Notes: generated by a model not told the origin, from the letters alone. A stretch of 64,000 bases of DNA from an uncultured Flavobacteriaceae bacterium (GCA_943789465.1 CALSUF010000002.1:718501-782500); one strand, 5' to 3'; positions 18,916 to 30,112 are shown, numbered from the stretch's first letter. A program made the numbers and translations.

Positions 18916-21909
18916 TTAATTTATAATTAATTTTTTAGTGATTTCCTGATTTAATGTATTCACTTTTAAGAAGTACAGTCCTTGCGGAGCCTGTAATTCT
19001 ATTTCAGGGTTTTGAGACAAGTCTCTGTTTTTCTCATAAAAAACCAACTTCCCAAGAGGATCATAAATTTTGATCGTCACCAGAGTATTTAATTGCCAAT
19101 TCAATTTAAAAGTTCCTGTGGATGGATTTGGCGAGAGCGTCAAATATGATATTTGTAAATCGTCCACTCCTAAAGCTTCAGGGTTAAACAAGTTAACACT
19201 CCAAAGTCCTCGTCCGTATGTTGCCACATACAATTTGTTATCTGCCGTATTTATCTCTAATTCATTGACTTGAACATTTGGCAGTCCCGTGTTATAAGGA
19301 GTCCAAATAGTTTCATTGTCTCTCAAATAATAGATCCCATAATTCATTCCTAAGTATAATATATCTTCACCATAGGTTGTATCCCAAACCAATGCCAAGG
19401 CAGAAAAGCTAGGTAAGTCATGAGTTGCAATACTCCAAGTTGCACCACCATCGCTAGAAATATAAACTTTTTCAGACGAATTAGTAGCAATAGCTAGTTT
19501 ATTAGAATTGGTAGGATGAATGGCAATCGAATTAATGTTTCCTGAAAACCCTGTCAGTTGTGCCCAATCTCCAATGGAACCACCATTGGTTGTTTTATAA
19601 AGATTCTCTCCAAATGCTGCATACATAGTATCGCTATCCGAAGGTGCTATTTTTAGATGATTTGCAGTGCTCCCAAAATCTTGTGAGATAGAAGTCCAAG
19701 TATCTCCTCCATCAAGGGATTCATATATTTCACGGTATCCAGAGTATAGTGTCGCAGCAATATTAGGATCCTGCTCAAAAGGGGTTACCCAACTACCATC
19801 GGGGCCATCAATATCATCAAAATACCCTTGGTTGATCCAACTATAGCTTTCTCCTTGATTTGTTGATTTATATAGAGATCCATTTTGAGAAGTTCCATAC
19901 AAGACATTAGAATCTGAATGATCTACAAAAGTTTCCATCCCATCAGCCCCTAACCAATCATACCAAATACCGTCTGCTCTATAAACCGAAGTTCCATTGT
20001 CTTGTGATCCTCCAGAAACAATGACAGGATCTGTTTGACTGATTCCAATTTTATAAAATTGACGAATTCCCAAACCAGCGGATAAATCAGTATAGTAAGT
20101 ACTGCTGACATTCAGCGGGTCATTGGCTACAAAGATACCGCCATCACTCCCCACATATATTTTGTCATTATGATATATCATAAGGTCGATATCTGCATGA
20201 CAGTAACCGATATTTTGATTTTCTGCATTTCCAGGCACCCACTGGGAGGTCACATTAAAATCCGTGCCTCCATTGGTTGAACGCCATGACAAAATACCCG
20301 AAATATGAACATCCTCTGCATCAGATGGATTGACAATAATATCCATATCTCTAGGAGCTTGCCCTCTGTCATCATCTGCATCTGAGCTGTATCCAAAATA
20401 ATTTTTTCCTGAATGATCTAGTTTTGTAAAATTAGTACCACCATCAGTAGATTTATAAAACCCTCCAAATATGCCGCCAGTAGCTTCTAGTACATACACA
20501 ACATCTGGATTATCAGCAGAAACCCCTATCATTTTTGGACCATTTGAAAAATCATTATCACCCAATTCAAATCCATTTTCGAAAATAATACCCAATGAAG
20601 AATCTTCAATGGATACGGCATCTAAAGTTGTGGGTTTACCATAATTATTAGCCACTTCAAATGCAATATAATAATCGTCTGAGGCATCTGGTAAAGCTAA
20701 TGTAACATTTTGCCAATTTGGCACTGAGTCAGGGTAGTTCGCTAATTCTATCCATTCACCATTAATAGATGTTTTGTAAAGTACTCGAAACCCATTTAAG
20801 AAAGAAGAAACCCATCTAAGATTCGAAAAAGAAAAATTGAGCTCTGGCAATGCTGCATTACTCAAATCTAAAGCCGGAGTAACTAATCTTGTAATTGGCT
20901 GCTCATAGCTTGGAAAGTAAAAATTCGCCATCACATCTCCTTGGATAGGACTAACGGAGCCCCAAGGATTTGATGCCCCAATGGTCCAATTTGTTTGACC
21001 TTGCACATTTTCCTGAGTCCAAGGGCTAAAAACATCATCGTAAATAAAGGTTAAACCGCCATCTGTCGATTTAAAAAATAAATTTCCAGAGGCGTAAATT
21101 GTGTTGGTATCTCCTGGCTTAAACTCTATGTCGTACCCTCGACTAGAGCTAGCGTGGATTTTGTCCCAATTGGCACCACCATCCGTAGATTGAAAAACTC
21201 CAGAAGATTCTGTTGAACAAAATAGTTGATTCGTATTCGATGGATTGATTAAAATTTTATTTACATTTCCATTTCCTGTATCGGCTAATTCGTTCCAAGT
21301 TGCCCCGGCATCTGAAGATTTAAAAATAACACCACTGCTACTTCCCCAATAATACACATTAGGGTTTGTTGGGTCTATTGTCAAAGCATATACTCTTATA
21401 TTTGATAAGTTATCTGTTAATGCCGACCACGTTAAAGTACCATCAGTCGTTTTCCAAACGCCACCTCCTGGAGATCCAACAATTATATGGTTTTCATCAC
21501 TAGGGTCTATTGCGATACTTGTAATACGTCCAACTCCTGGATTCCACCCTGAAGTTTGATTCCAATCATAAGGCCCTAATTGTTCCCAATTAGCAGACAT
21601 CCGCATTTGCCCTAATTGCGTGGAATTGTTTGTATAAGAGTTGTAACGTTCTAACTCGTTGTAGTAAAATGAAGGCGACTTTAAAAGTCCATTGTTATCT
21701 TGCATACGAATCGCATCATACTCCCAACGTTTATAACCTTTATAGCCAGTTCCTCTGCCTTTGTCTCTATTTTCAAAATAGGCTTCTGCACTCTCTTGTA
21801 TTTGTTGAACAGTGAATTGACCTGAATTTATCATATTTTGATACTCCTGTGATTCAATACATAAAAATGACAACAGAAAAACGCCTAAAATAAAGGTTGA
21901 TTTACTCAT
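18916..21909 (-). CDS. secreted BNR/sortilin-like repeat protein with T9SS sorting domain
   Basis: A 997-residue exported protein. I chose the ATG at 21909 because it opens directly into a signal peptide (MSKSTFILGVFLLSFLC); an in-frame extension of 26 codons upstream lacks that. The body is a series of beta-propeller repeats with Asp-box motifs such as SPGGGVWKTTDG, SSDAGATWNEL and STDGGANWDKI, like VPS10/sortilin and glycosyl-hydrolase-type propellers. The last 75 residues form a type A C-terminal sorting domain (SPNPSTGTFKL, then GLYFLKV) used by the type IX secretion system. It is therefore surface-exposed or released. Ligand or substrate unknown. Confidence 0.92.
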   Translation of the reverse strand: MSKSTFILGVFLLSFLCIESQEYQNMINSGQFTVQQIQESAEAYFENRDKGRGTGYKGYKRWEYDAIRMQDNNGLLKSPSFYYNELERYNSYTNNSTQLGQMRMSANWEQLGPYDWNQTSGWNPGVGRITSIAIDPSDENHIIVGSPGGGVWKTTDGTLTWSALTDNLSNIRVYALTIDPTNPNVYYWGSSSGVIFKSSDAGATWNELADTGNGNVNKILINPSNTNQLFCSTESSGVFQSTDGGANWDKIHASSSRGYDIEFKPGDTNTIYASGNLFFKSTDGGLTFIYDDVFSPWTQENVQGQTNWTIGASNPWGSVSPIQGDVMANFYFPSYEQPITRLVTPALDLSNAALPELNFSFSNLRWVSSFLNGFRVLYKTSINGEWIELANYPDSVPNWQNVTLALPDASDDYYIAFEVANNYGKPTTLDAVSIEDSSLGIIFENGFELGDNDFSNGPKMIGVSADNPDVVYVLEATGGIFGGFYKSTDGGTNFTKLDHSGKNYFGYSSDADDDRGQAPRDMDIIVNPSDAEDVHISGILSWRSTNGGTDFNVTSQWVPGNAENQNIGYCHADIDLMIYHNDKIYVGSDGGIFVANDPLNVSSTYYTDLSAGLGIRQFYKIGISQTDPVIVSGGSQDNGTSVYRADGIWYDWLGADGMETFVDHSDSNVLYGTSQNGSLYKSTNQGESYSWINQGYFDDIDGPDGSWVTPFEQDPNIAATLYSGYREIYESLDGGDTWTSISQDFGSTANHLKIAPSDSDTMYAAFGENLYKTTNGGSIGDWAQLTGFSGNINSIAIHPTNSNKLAIATNSSEKVYISSDGGATWSIATHDLPSFSALALVWDTTYGEDILYLGMNYGIYYLRDNETIWTPYNTGLPNVQVNELEINTADNKLYVATYGRGLWSVNLFNPEALGVDDLQISYLTLSPNPSTGTFKLNWQLNTLVTIKIYDPLGKLVFYEKNRDLSQNPEIELQAPQGLYFLKVNTLNQEITKKLIIN

Positions 21910-21962
21910 GATAAAGTTATAATTGGTTAACTTCGTAAATGTAACTAAATTAATCATATCAC

Positions 21963-23420
21963 ATGAATTCCTCTTTAATTTTAACACTCCTTTTAGGATA
22001 TTTTTTAGTTTTAATTATCATTTCATATGTCACAGGAAAAAACGACTCCAATGTTGATTTCTTTAAAGCTGGCAAACAATCGCCTTGGTATTTGGTTGCT
22101 TTTGGAATGATTGGAGCATCATTGTCCGGGGTTACTTTTATATCTGTTCCTGGTTGGGTCGATGGGTCACAGTTTAGTTACTTTCAAGTCGTTTTAGGCT
22201 ATATGGTTGGCTATGTAGTAGTCGCATTTGTATTGCTTCCTGTGTATTATAAATTAAATTTAACATCCATTTACGAGTATCTTTTTCAAAGGTTTGGCGT
22301 TGTAAGTCATAAAACAGGAGCTTTTTTCTTTTTTATATCTAGGGTTTTAGGTGCTGCATTTCGATTGTATTTAGTGGCCATTGTATTACAACAATTTGTA
22401 TTCAGCGAATGGAACATCCCTTTTGAAATTACTGTAATCATTTCAATTTTACTAATTTGGATCTACACCTTCAAAGGCGGCATTAAAACGATTGTTTGGA
22501 CAGATACGCTTCAAACTTTGTTTATGATTACAGCGGTAGTGTTATCCATTTATTTTATTACGGACAGCCTCGGCTGGAGTTTTTCTGAGTTTCTAGTCTC
22601 AGACGAACTAAAGTCCTACAGCACTATTTTTAATATGGACAGTATTTTAGATAAAAATCACTTTTTAAAATCATTTTTTGGTGGACTATTTATCACTATT
22701 TGTATGACGGGACTAGATCAAGATATGATGCAAAAAAACTTAACTTGTAAATCACTTAAAGATGCTCAAAAAAACATGCTATCATTTAGTGTTGTACTTA
22801 CTTTTGTAACTTATTTATTTCTACTGTTAGGGGCTCTTTTGTTTATTTATGCCAAACAAAATAACATTACAATTCCGTTGTTAGACGGCAAACCTAAAAC
22901 AGATTTATTATTTCCAGAAATAGCACTCAATAGCGGCTTAGGAATTACGCTAGGAATTACATTTATACTTGGATTAATCGCAGCTGCCTATAGCAGCGCC
23001 GATAGTGCTCTGACTTCTTTAACAACTTCGTTTTGTGTGGATATTTTAGATATGAAGGATAAATCTGAACAGCAGCAAAAATCGATTCGTAAAAAAACAC
23101 ATATCGGTATGAGTATACTTTTGGTGGTAGTCATCATTGCTTTTAAATACATTCTAAACTCAAATGTGATTAACAGCCTATTGACCGTAGCGGGTTATAC
23201 CTACGGGCCTCTTTTAGGCTTGTTTGCTTTTGGAATATTTACAAATTATAAAATAAAAGATCGCTATGTTTGGATGGTAGCTTTAGCATCAGTTACAATT
23301 GTATTTATGCTTGGTAGCATTCCAGCAAACTATTTAGGTGGATACGTAATTGGTTACGAGTTGCTGCCTCTTAATGGCCTCTTCACTTTTTTAGGGCTAA
23401 TACTGATTCGTAGAAAGTAG
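21963..23420 (+). CDS. sodium:solute symporter family protein
   Basis: A 485-residue integral membrane protein with about 13 hydrophobic helices. The SSS-family signature shows in the N-terminal [20 protein letters not shown] and [17 protein letters not shown], and the Na+-site region is around [17 protein letters not shown]. It starts divergently from the T9SS protein with only 53 bp between them, and its last 24 bases overlap the convergent CoA-binding gene. The transported solute (sugar, sialic acid, amino acid or vitamin) cannot be inferred. Confidence 0.93.
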   Translation: MNSSLILTLLLGYFLVLIIISYVTGKNDSNVDFFKAGKQSPWYLVAFGMIGASLSGVTFISVPGWVDGSQFSYFQVVLGYMVGYVVVAFVLLPVYYKLNLTSIYEYLFQRFGVVSHKTGAFFFFISRVLGAAFRLYLVAIVLQQFVFSEWNIPFEITVIISILLIWIYTFKGGIKTIVWTDTLQTLFMITAVVLSIYFITDSLGWSFSEFLVSDELKSYSTIFNMDSILDKNHFLKSFFGGLFITICMTGLDQDMMQKNLTCKSLKDAQKNMLSFSVVLTFVTYLFLLLGALLFIYAKQNNITIPLLDGKPKTDLLFPEIALNSGLGITLGITFILGLIAAAYSSADSALTSLTTSFCVDILDMKDKSEQQQKSIRKKTHIGMSILLVVVIIAFKYILNSNVINSLLTVAGYTYGPLLGLFAFGIFTNYKIKDRYVWMVALASVTIVFMLGSIPANYLGGYVIGYELLPLNGLFTFLGLILIRRK

Positions 23421-23762
23421 CACCAACGTACAAGCAACTTCATAATTTATGGAGGCCTGCTTTAGGAGCTTATAAAATTCAGGGTTTTCAGTACCAGGAT
23501 TAAAGATCACCCGAGCAGGATTTAAACCTATAATGTAATCATAACAAGCTTCTTGTCGTTTTGGATTCATATATAAAGTAACGGTATGAATATTTTGATA
23601 AATTTCTAAATTTGTATCGATTGCTACTCCACTAACCGTTCCGTTTTTTAATCCAAAAGCCTTCACTTCAATAGCATTTGTGGATAAGCGATGTATTGCC
23701 ATGTTAGAGTAACGTTCGGGATTCAAAGACGCACCAAAAACAAGGGTGTTTTTTTTAAACAT
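23397..23762 (-). CDS. CoA-binding domain protein
   Basis: A 121-residue Rossmann-fold protein of the YccU/CoA_binding type: [19 protein letters not shown] (nucleotide loop), a central [20 protein letters not shown] and [15 protein letters not shown]. Such stand-alone domains bind CoA or similar dinucleotides; the physiological role is not known. Convergent overlap of 24 bases with the symporter gene. Confidence 0.88.
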   Translation of the reverse strand: MFKKNTLVFGASLNPERYSNMAIHRLSTNAIEVKAFGLKNGTVSGVAIDTNLEIYQNIHTVTLYMNPKRQEACYDYIIGLNPARVIFNPGTENPEFYKLLKQASINYEVACTLVLLSTNQY

Positions 23763-23857
23763 ACTAAATGTTATGTGTTAAATTGTAGCAAAAGAGTAAC
23801 AAAATTATTTATATATCGTCTAATCTACAAAAGACAATTAATTTTATCCCCAAATAA

Positions 23858-26320
23858 ATGAAAAATCTCACAGTTTTACTTACTTTTTTAATGTTTTCCA
23901 ATTTAGTACTTTTTGCTAATAATTCTTTAGACGGAGGCACCATTACCGGACGTATAATCGATTCTAAATCAAACGAAACCATTCCGTATGTGAATATCAT
24001 CCTCAAATCGCAATCGGGTGACATAATTACAGGTACAATTACAGACAAAGATGGCGTTTTTAAAATCTCAAATATTAAAGAGACTACATTTATTGTTTCT
24101 ATTCAGTACATTGGATACAAGACCATAAATAAAGAAATTATCCTAGATATTGACACTAATAAACTCGATTTAGGAACCCTTATTTTAGAGGAGGATAACA
24201 CGGCACTCGACGAAGTTACGGTCATTGCCGAAACTTCAAGTATTCAACAAAAGGTAGATCGAAAGGTCATCACTATTGGAAAAGATTTAGCCGCTAGTGG
24301 AACTGCTTCTGAACTCATGGTTGGCATCCCTTCAATAAGTGTGGATACGCAAACAGGGGATATTAGCATGAGAGGAAATACTAATGTTCGGGTCATGGTC
24401 GACGGGAAATTATCAAACATCCCAACAGCACAATTGTTAAAACAAATTCCGTCTACCGCTATTAAATCCATCGAATTGATTACCAATCCATCTGCAAAAT
24501 ACAATCCTGAAGGGATGAGTGGATTGATTAATATCATTTTACATAAAAACACCTTGCTAGGATTCAATGGGAGTTTTAGTACAGGTATTTCTTATGAAAA
24601 AACAGCTAAGTTTACTAGTGCCCTCAACAGCAATTACCGAAATGGGAAGTTCAATGTTTTTGCGAATTACAGTAATAACATTTCAAAGAATAAAAATCAT
24701 GGCATCATCCAGCGACCTGAAAACAATTCCGAACAATTGTTTAAATTTAACAACAATAGCAAATCTCACTTATTGAAATTTGGAGTGGATTATTACATTA
24801 ACGACAAGCATACACTATCCATTTTCACAAATCAAAATAAATCTGATTCCAAAAATGATGGAGAATCAAATGCTATATATGTCAACGATGTTTCATTCAA
24901 TCAGACTCAACTTTGGCTTGACGATGGAGATAATTCTACCAACCAATATAATTTTGATTATAAGATTGATTTTGATGACGATGGACATAACCTAGAATTA
25001 GAAATAGACCATAACACCTACTCTAGTAAAAGTATTGCCGACTTTTTATTTCCTGTGGGCAACACGACCGATTATATTGATTTCAACAAAACAGATCGAA
25101 AACGAACGACCTTAAATCTTGACTATGGAAATTCAATTGACGAACACACAAAAATTGAGTTTGGCGTACAAGCTAATCTCTTTAATTCTATAATTGGATA
25201 CGAGTCTACAGGCGATACTTTTAATGAGACAGGGACGCTTGTTCCAACCCCAAATACAAATTTTGATTACACACGAGATATTTATGCACTGTATGGAAAT
25301 TATAATCGAAAAATTGATAAATGGTCCTATCAATTTGGATTGCGTTTAGAAAATGTAGAAGTGAGTGCTCTAGCGGTTCAAGTGAGTCGACCGCTAAATA
25401 ACTCCACTGAAGATCGTTTTTCAAATGACTATTTCGAACTCTATCCTTCCGCTTATATAACGTATGAATCATCTGAAAAAAATTCTTTTCAACTTAATTA
25501 TAGCAGACGTATCGATCGTCCAGGAATTGGACAAATAAACCCTATTAAAGAATGGAGCACACCATTAGTATCTTCCTATGGAAACATCAACCTTCAACCT
25601 CAATTTACCAATTCGGTTGAATTTAATTATATCCGAAATTTAAAAGGTGGTAGTGTCACTTTTGGAACTTATTACAGACAAATTTCAAATGAAATTAACC
25701 GAGCTTTGTTTATTGATCGATCTGATGTGAATTCGGGGCGTCTCATTATAACCCATGATAATTTTGACGATTCAACAGCTTTTGGAATTGAATTGTCGAC
25801 TAGCTTAAAACCCAAAAAGTGGTGGAGTTTAAATGGTAGCTTTGATTTGTATTCTCAAACGCTTAGAGGCATCGCAGAACGTCTAAATGCACCCATTGAA
25901 ACCGCTGTTGTAGAGGACATTATCACGGAAATAAATTCAGTTGATAATGTTGCGTGGAATTTTAGACTCTATAATAGTTTCAAAGTTAGCAAGAAAGTAA
26001 ACCTCACCGCATTTGGATTTTATAGAGGAGCAAACTCAAATTTACAGTTCAATGTAAAGCCAATGTACTTTGTAAATATTGGGTCACGCCTTAGTTTTGA
26101 TAAAGGTAAAGGCAGTATAAGTCTAAATTATAATGATATATTTAATACCATGAAATTTAGATTTGATGGTACCAGCCCTTACGTACAAGAAGGCGAGTTT
26201 AACTGGGAGAGTAACACCATTTATTTGGGTCTTACCTATCGTTTTGGAAGTACCAAATACAGTGCAAAGTCACGTAAAAACAGATCGAATGATGAAAAAT
26301 CTGGGGGCGGATTTCTATAA
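23858..26320 (+). CDS. TonB-dependent receptor-like outer-membrane beta-barrel protein
   Basis: An 820-residue outer-membrane protein: signal peptide (1-21), a carboxypeptidase-regulatory-like beta-sandwich at about 28-115 (GGTITGRIIDSKSNETIPYV), a plug-like domain near 120-230 (SISVDTQTGDISMRGNTNV) and a C-terminal beta-barrel ending in GLTYRF and a short basic, glycine-rich tail. This architecture matches the outer-membrane beta-barrel family 3 of Bacteroidetes. There is no SusD-like partner, so it is probably not a polysaccharide-utilisation receptor. Ligand unknown; siderophores, peptides or metals are common for the group. Confidence 0.9.
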   Translation: MKNLTVLLTFLMFSNLVLFANNSLDGGTITGRIIDSKSNETIPYVNIILKSQSGDIITGTITDKDGVFKISNIKETTFIVSIQYIGYKTINKEIILDIDTNKLDLGTLILEEDNTALDEVTVIAETSSIQQKVDRKVITIGKDLAASGTASELMVGIPSISVDTQTGDISMRGNTNVRVMVDGKLSNIPTAQLLKQIPSTAIKSIELITNPSAKYNPEGMSGLINIILHKNTLLGFNGSFSTGISYEKTAKFTSALNSNYRNGKFNVFANYSNNISKNKNHGIIQRPENNSEQLFKFNNNSKSHLLKFGVDYYINDKHTLSIFTNQNKSDSKNDGESNAIYVNDVSFNQTQLWLDDGDNSTNQYNFDYKIDFDDDGHNLELEIDHNTYSSKSIADFLFPVGNTTDYIDFNKTDRKRTTLNLDYGNSIDEHTKIEFGVQANLFNSIIGYESTGDTFNETGTLVPTPNTNFDYTRDIYALYGNYNRKIDKWSYQFGLRLENVEVSALAVQVSRPLNNSTEDRFSNDYFELYPSAYITYESSEKNSFQLNYSRRIDRPGIGQINPIKEWSTPLVSSYGNINLQPQFTNSVEFNYIRNLKGGSVTFGTYYRQISNEINRALFIDRSDVNSGRLIITHDNFDDSTAFGIELSTSLKPKKWWSLNGSFDLYSQTLRGIAERLNAPIETAVVEDIITEINSVDNVAWNFRLYNSFKVSKKVNLTAFGFYRGANSNLQFNVKPMYFVNIGSRLSFDKGKGSISLNYNDIFNTMKFRFDGTSPYVQEGEFNWESNTIYLGLTYRFGSTKYSAKSRKNRSNDEKSGGGFL

Positions 26321-26331
26321 CCCTAAAAAAA

Positions 26332-27342
26332 CTACCATTTAACAATCACACTTCCCCAAGTGAACCCACTGCCAAAAGCAGCTAAAACAACTGTATCACC
26401 TGATTTAACTTTTCCTTGTTCGTGCGCTTCAGATAAGGCAATTGGAATAGAGGCCGCTGTGGTATTTCCGTATTTTTGAATATTGTTATAAACTTGATCG
26501 TCTTTCAATCCAAATCGTTTTTGAATGAATTGAGAAATACGCAAGTTAGCTTGATGTGGAATAAGCATATCAATATCAGAAACTTCTAAATTATTTTTTT
26601 GCAAACCTTCATTAATTACTTCACTAAAACGTTTGATGGCATGTTTAAAAACAAATTGACCATTCATATAAGGACGGTAACTAAAATCTTCTGGGTCATT
26701 ATCTTTAATGATGTCTGACACCCAACGTGTTCCCATACCCGGAGCTTCTGTTGCAAGCTCTAGCGCATGCTTTCCTTCAGAATGTATGTGTGTAGACAAA
26801 ATCCCTTTTGTTACATCTTCTTCACGAGTCAATATGGCGGCGCCTGCACCATCACCAAAAATAACAGAAATACTTCGACCTCGTGTCGATTTATCAATTC
26901 CATGCGATTGTAATTCACTTCCAATCACAAGAATATTTTTATACATACCCGTCTTAATAAATTGATCGGCCACAGAAATCGAATACACAAAACCCGAGCA
27001 TTGTGCTCTAATATCTAAGGCAGCCACAGTATTAATTTCTAAAGCTTCTTGAATTTGAACTCCAGGCCCAGGAAAATAGTAATCTGGACTCAAAGTAGCA
27101 AATACGATCAGATCAATGTCTTCTTTTTCAATTCCTGAGTTTGAAATGGCCTTTTTGGCAGCTTCTAATCCCATTGTAAAAGTTGATTGCCCATCACCAG
27201 GTTTTACCCAACGGCGTTCTTTGATTCCTGTGCGTTCTTGAATCCACTCATCGGTAGTATCCATGATTTTAGACAAATCGTCATTAGTAACAATGTTTTC
27301 TGGCACATAATGCCCTAGACCTATAATTTTTGAATTGTACAT
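26332..27342 (-). CDS. fabH: 3-oxoacyl-ACP synthase III (FabH)
   Basis: A 336-residue thiolase-fold enzyme that condenses acetyl-CoA (or branched acyl-CoA) with malonyl-ACP to start fatty-acid synthesis. The catalytic cysteine is in RAQCSGFVYS (Cys115), the histidine in IPHQANLRI and the asparagine in YGNTTAASIP, giving the Cys-His-Asn triad. The length is normal. It is not next to rpmF or plsX here and lies divergent from htpG. Bacteroidetes often carry several FabH paralogues; the branched starter preference is inference. Confidence 0.95.
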   Translation of the reverse strand: MYNSKIIGLGHYVPENIVTNDDLSKIMDTTDEWIQERTGIKERRWVKPGDGQSTFTMGLEAAKKAISNSGIEKEDIDLIVFATLSPDYYFPGPGVQIQEALEINTVAALDIRAQCSGFVYSISVADQFIKTGMYKNILVIGSELQSHGIDKSTRGRSISVIFGDGAGAAILTREEDVTKGILSTHIHSEGKHALELATEAPGMGTRWVSDIIKDNDPEDFSYRPYMNGQFVFKHAIKRFSEVINEGLQKNNLEVSDIDMLIPHQANLRISQFIQKRFGLKDDQVYNNIQKYGNTTAASIPIALSEAHEQGKVKSGDTVVLAAFGSGFTWGSVIVKW

Positions 27343-27391
27343 ACTGTAAGTTTGAGTAAAAAGTCTAACAAATATAAACTAAAATGTCAGT

Positions 27392-27420
27392 TTGTCACTT
27401 TTTAATATTTGGTATTTTTT
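27392..27420 (+). promoter_or_regulatory. putative promoter of htpG
   Basis: TTG (27392-27394), 18 bases, then TATTTTTT (27413-27420), one base from the TAnnTTTG consensus, 41 bases upstream of the htpG ATG. No heat-shock inverted repeat (CIRCE) was seen. Confidence 0.45.
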
Positions 27421-27461
27421 TTGACTAAAGAAAAACATATAACTTAAAAATCAACATAATT

Positions 27462-29375
27462 ATGTCAAAAGGAACGATTAATGTATCTGTAGAAAATATT
27501 TTTCCACTGATAAAAAAATTCCTCTATAGCGATCACGAAATATTTTTACGTGAACTGGTAAGTAATGCCACAGATGCCACTCTAAAACTAAAGCACTTGA
27601 CCAATATTGGTGAAGTCAGTGTAAAGTATGGAACGCCTAAAATCGAAATTAAAATCGATAAAGAAGGCAAAAAACTTCATATCATCGATCAAGGTTTAGG
27701 GATGACTGCAGACGAGGTTCAGAAATACATCAACGAAGTTGCTTTTTCTGGCGCTGAAGAATTTTTAGATAAATACAAAGACAAGGTAGATGATGCTGGG
27801 ATTATCGGTCATTTTGGTTTGGGCTTCTACTCTGCCTTTATGGTAGCAGAAAAAGTAGAAATCATTACCAAATCTTTCAAAGAGGAGCCTGCTGCACATT
27901 GGACTTGTGATGGCAGCCCACAATACACACTTGAAGCTTCTGATAAAACAGAAAGAGGAACAGAAATTATTTTGCACATTGCCGAAGATTCTACCGAATT
28001 CCTTGAAGAAAGTCGTATTACTACACTTTTAAATAAATACAATAAGTTCATGCCAATTCCAATCAAATTTGGAACCAAAGAAGAAAATGATCCTTCGCAT
28101 GAACCAGAAACAACAACAGATAAAGAGGGTAAAGAAACAACTGAACCTCAGCGTAAGATCACAGTTGATAATATTATTAATAACCCAACTCCTGCTTGGA
28201 CCAAGCAACCTTCTGAATTAGAAGATACCGACTATAAAGGGTTTTACCGTGAATTGTATCCAACACAGTTTGAAGAGCCTTTGTTCAACATTCATTTAAA
28301 CGTAGATTATCCTTTCAACTTGACAGGAATTTTATACTTCCCAAAAATGGGGAATGATATGAATATTCAAAAGGATAAAATTCAATTGTATCAAAACCAA
28401 GTATTTGTAACAGATAATGTTGAAGGCATTGTCCCTGAATTTTTGACAATGTTGAGAGGTGTCATTGATTCACCAGACATTCCACTGAATGTGTCGCGTT
28501 CGTACCTTCAAGCAGATGGCGCCGTTAAAAAAATATCGTCTTATATCACTAAGAAAGTAGCAGATAAAATGAAATCTCTATTCAACTCTAATAGAGAAGA
28601 TTTTGAAGCGAAGTGGAATGATATTAAAATTGTGATTGAATACGGTATGCTTTCCGAAGATAAATTCTTTGAGAAATCAAACGCGTTCGCACTATATCCT
28701 TCTGTAGATGGAACCTATTATACGTATGATGAACTTTACAATAAAATCAAAGCAAATCAAACAGATAAGGACGATAAATTGGTCGTTTTATATGCGTCTG
28801 ACAAAGATGCACAGCACAGTTATATTGAAGCTGCAAAAACAAAAGGCTATGAAGTACTGTTATTAGACTCTCCTATTGTATCTCATTTAATTCAGAAATT
28901 AGAAAGCGAAAAAGAAAACACATCGTTTGTTCGTGTGGATTCTGACCATGTTGATAATTTAATCAAAAAAGATGAAGCTACTGTTTCTAAGCTTAGTGAC
29001 GAAGAAAAAACGAAGCTTGAAACTATTTTGAAAGAAATTGTTCCTTCAGAAAAATTCATGGTCCAACTAGAAACTATGGACAGCAGTTCTGCACCATTTA
29101 TGATTACACAACCAGAGTTTATGCGTCGTATGAAAGAGATGCAACAAACTGGTGGCGGTGGCGGAATGTTTGGAATGGGAAATATGCCTGAAATGCATAA
29201 CCTTATTGTAAACACCAACTCAGAACTGGTAAGTGAAATCTTAAATACCAAAACAAAGAAAAAACAAGAGCGTTTGATCACACAAAGCTTGGATTTGGCA
29301 CAATTGTCTCAAGGACTTCTCAAAGGAGAAGCATTGACCAATTTTATCAACCGTAGCTATGAAATGATAAAATAA
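27462..29375 (+). CDS. htpG: molecular chaperone HtpG (Hsp90)
   Basis: A 637-residue Hsp90. The N-terminal GHKL ATPase shows LFLRELVSNATDA-type sequence (here IFLRELVSNATDA), DQGLGMTADEV and GHFGLGFYSAFM. A charged linker rich in Glu/Thr lies near 210-230, the middle domain contains GILYFPK and NVSRSYLQAD, and the C-terminal dimerisation domain follows. A short Gly/Met-rich stretch (GGGGGMFGMGNMPEM) sits before the last helices, as in other Bacteroidetes. It is monocistronic, with a UUCG-capped terminator after it. Confidence 0.97.
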   Translation: MSKGTINVSVENIFPLIKKFLYSDHEIFLRELVSNATDATLKLKHLTNIGEVSVKYGTPKIEIKIDKEGKKLHIIDQGLGMTADEVQKYINEVAFSGAEEFLDKYKDKVDDAGIIGHFGLGFYSAFMVAEKVEIITKSFKEEPAAHWTCDGSPQYTLEASDKTERGTEIILHIAEDSTEFLEESRITTLLNKYNKFMPIPIKFGTKEENDPSHEPETTTDKEGKETTEPQRKITVDNIINNPTPAWTKQPSELEDTDYKGFYRELYPTQFEEPLFNIHLNVDYPFNLTGILYFPKMGNDMNIQKDKIQLYQNQVFVTDNVEGIVPEFLTMLRGVIDSPDIPLNVSRSYLQADGAVKKISSYITKKVADKMKSLFNSNREDFEAKWNDIKIVIEYGMLSEDKFFEKSNAFALYPSVDGTYYTYDELYNKIKANQTDKDDKLVVLYASDKDAQHSYIEAAKTKGYEVLLLDSPIVSHLIQKLESEKENTSFVRVDSDHVDNLIKKDEATVSKLSDEEKTKLETILKEIVPSEKFMVQLETMDSSSAPFMITQPEFMRRMKEMQQTGGGGGMFGMGNMPEMHNLIVNTNSELVSEILNTKTKKKQERLITQSLDLAQLSQGLLKGEALTNFINRSYEMIK

Positions 29376-29400
29376 GTCTCACATACTATTTTGAAAAATT

Positions 29401-29427
29401 AAAGCTGTCTTCGGATGGCTTTTTTTT
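29401..29427 (+). terminator. intrinsic terminator of htpG
   Basis: Stem AAAGCTGTC / GATGGCTTT (two G-U wobbles) capped by a TTCG tetraloop and followed by a run of T. It lies 26 bases after the htpG stop. Confidence 0.8.
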
Positions 29428-29496
29428 GTTTTTAACTTAAAAAAATAATAAAATCAGTCTGTGAAATAAAAACTTAGATTAATTTAGAGCTCAACT

Positions 29497-30105
29497 ATGA
29501 GTATGTCCTTATTTGATACATCCAAAATCGTAAAACTTCAGCTTCAAGATGCTGAGATTGAACACCATCCACAGTTTTTTGGTTTGGAAGAAGCGAATGC
29601 GCTATTTGACAAACTATATCAAAACACCCAATGGATTGAAGAGGACATTAGAGTTTATGGCAAAATTTATAAGCAACCCCGTTTGACGGCTTTTTTTGCC
29701 AACAATCAAAAGAAGTATGGGTATGCAAACATTTCAATGACACCTCAACCCTTTCCTCCGCTTTTGAATGCGATAAAAACAAGAATTGAAGCGGCGACAC
29801 AAACACAATTTTCGTCCTGTTTACTAAATCTATATAGAGATGGTCAAGACAGTAATGGCTGGCATGCAGATGATGAAAAAGAACTTGGACTCAACCCTGT
29901 AATTGCGTCTGTGAGCTTAGGTGCCGAACGGCTATTTCATTTGAAACATAAAAAAATAAAAACCTTAAAACACAAACTAAATTTACAAAACGGTAGTTTA
30001 TTGCTCATGAAAGGTGAAACGCAACACCACTGGTTGCACCAAATACCAAAAACTAAAAAACCTCTTGGCAAGCGCATCAACTTAACCTTTAGACTCCTAA
30101 AATAA
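29497..30105 (+). CDS. alkB: AlkB-family 2-oxoglutarate/Fe(II) dioxygenase
   Basis: A 202-residue oxygenase of the AlkB/ABH2-3 type that removes alkyl groups from DNA or RNA bases. The double-stranded beta-helix shows the Fe ligands in NGWHADDEKELG (HxD) and HHWLHQIPKT (second His), and the 2-oxoglutarate-binding RINLTFR at the end. PRLTAFF is the substrate-loop region. The length is normal for bacterial AlkB homologues. It is followed after 7 bp by the hydrolase gene, so the two may form an operon. Confidence 0.92.
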   Translation: MSMSLFDTSKIVKLQLQDAEIEHHPQFFGLEEANALFDKLYQNTQWIEEDIRVYGKIYKQPRLTAFFANNQKKYGYANISMTPQPFPPLLNAIKTRIEAATQTQFSSCLLNLYRDGQDSNGWHADDEKELGLNPVIASVSLGAERLFHLKHKKIKTLKHKLNLQNGSLLLMKGETQHHWLHQIPKTKKPLGKRINLTFRLLK

Positions 30106-30112
30106 TAGCATC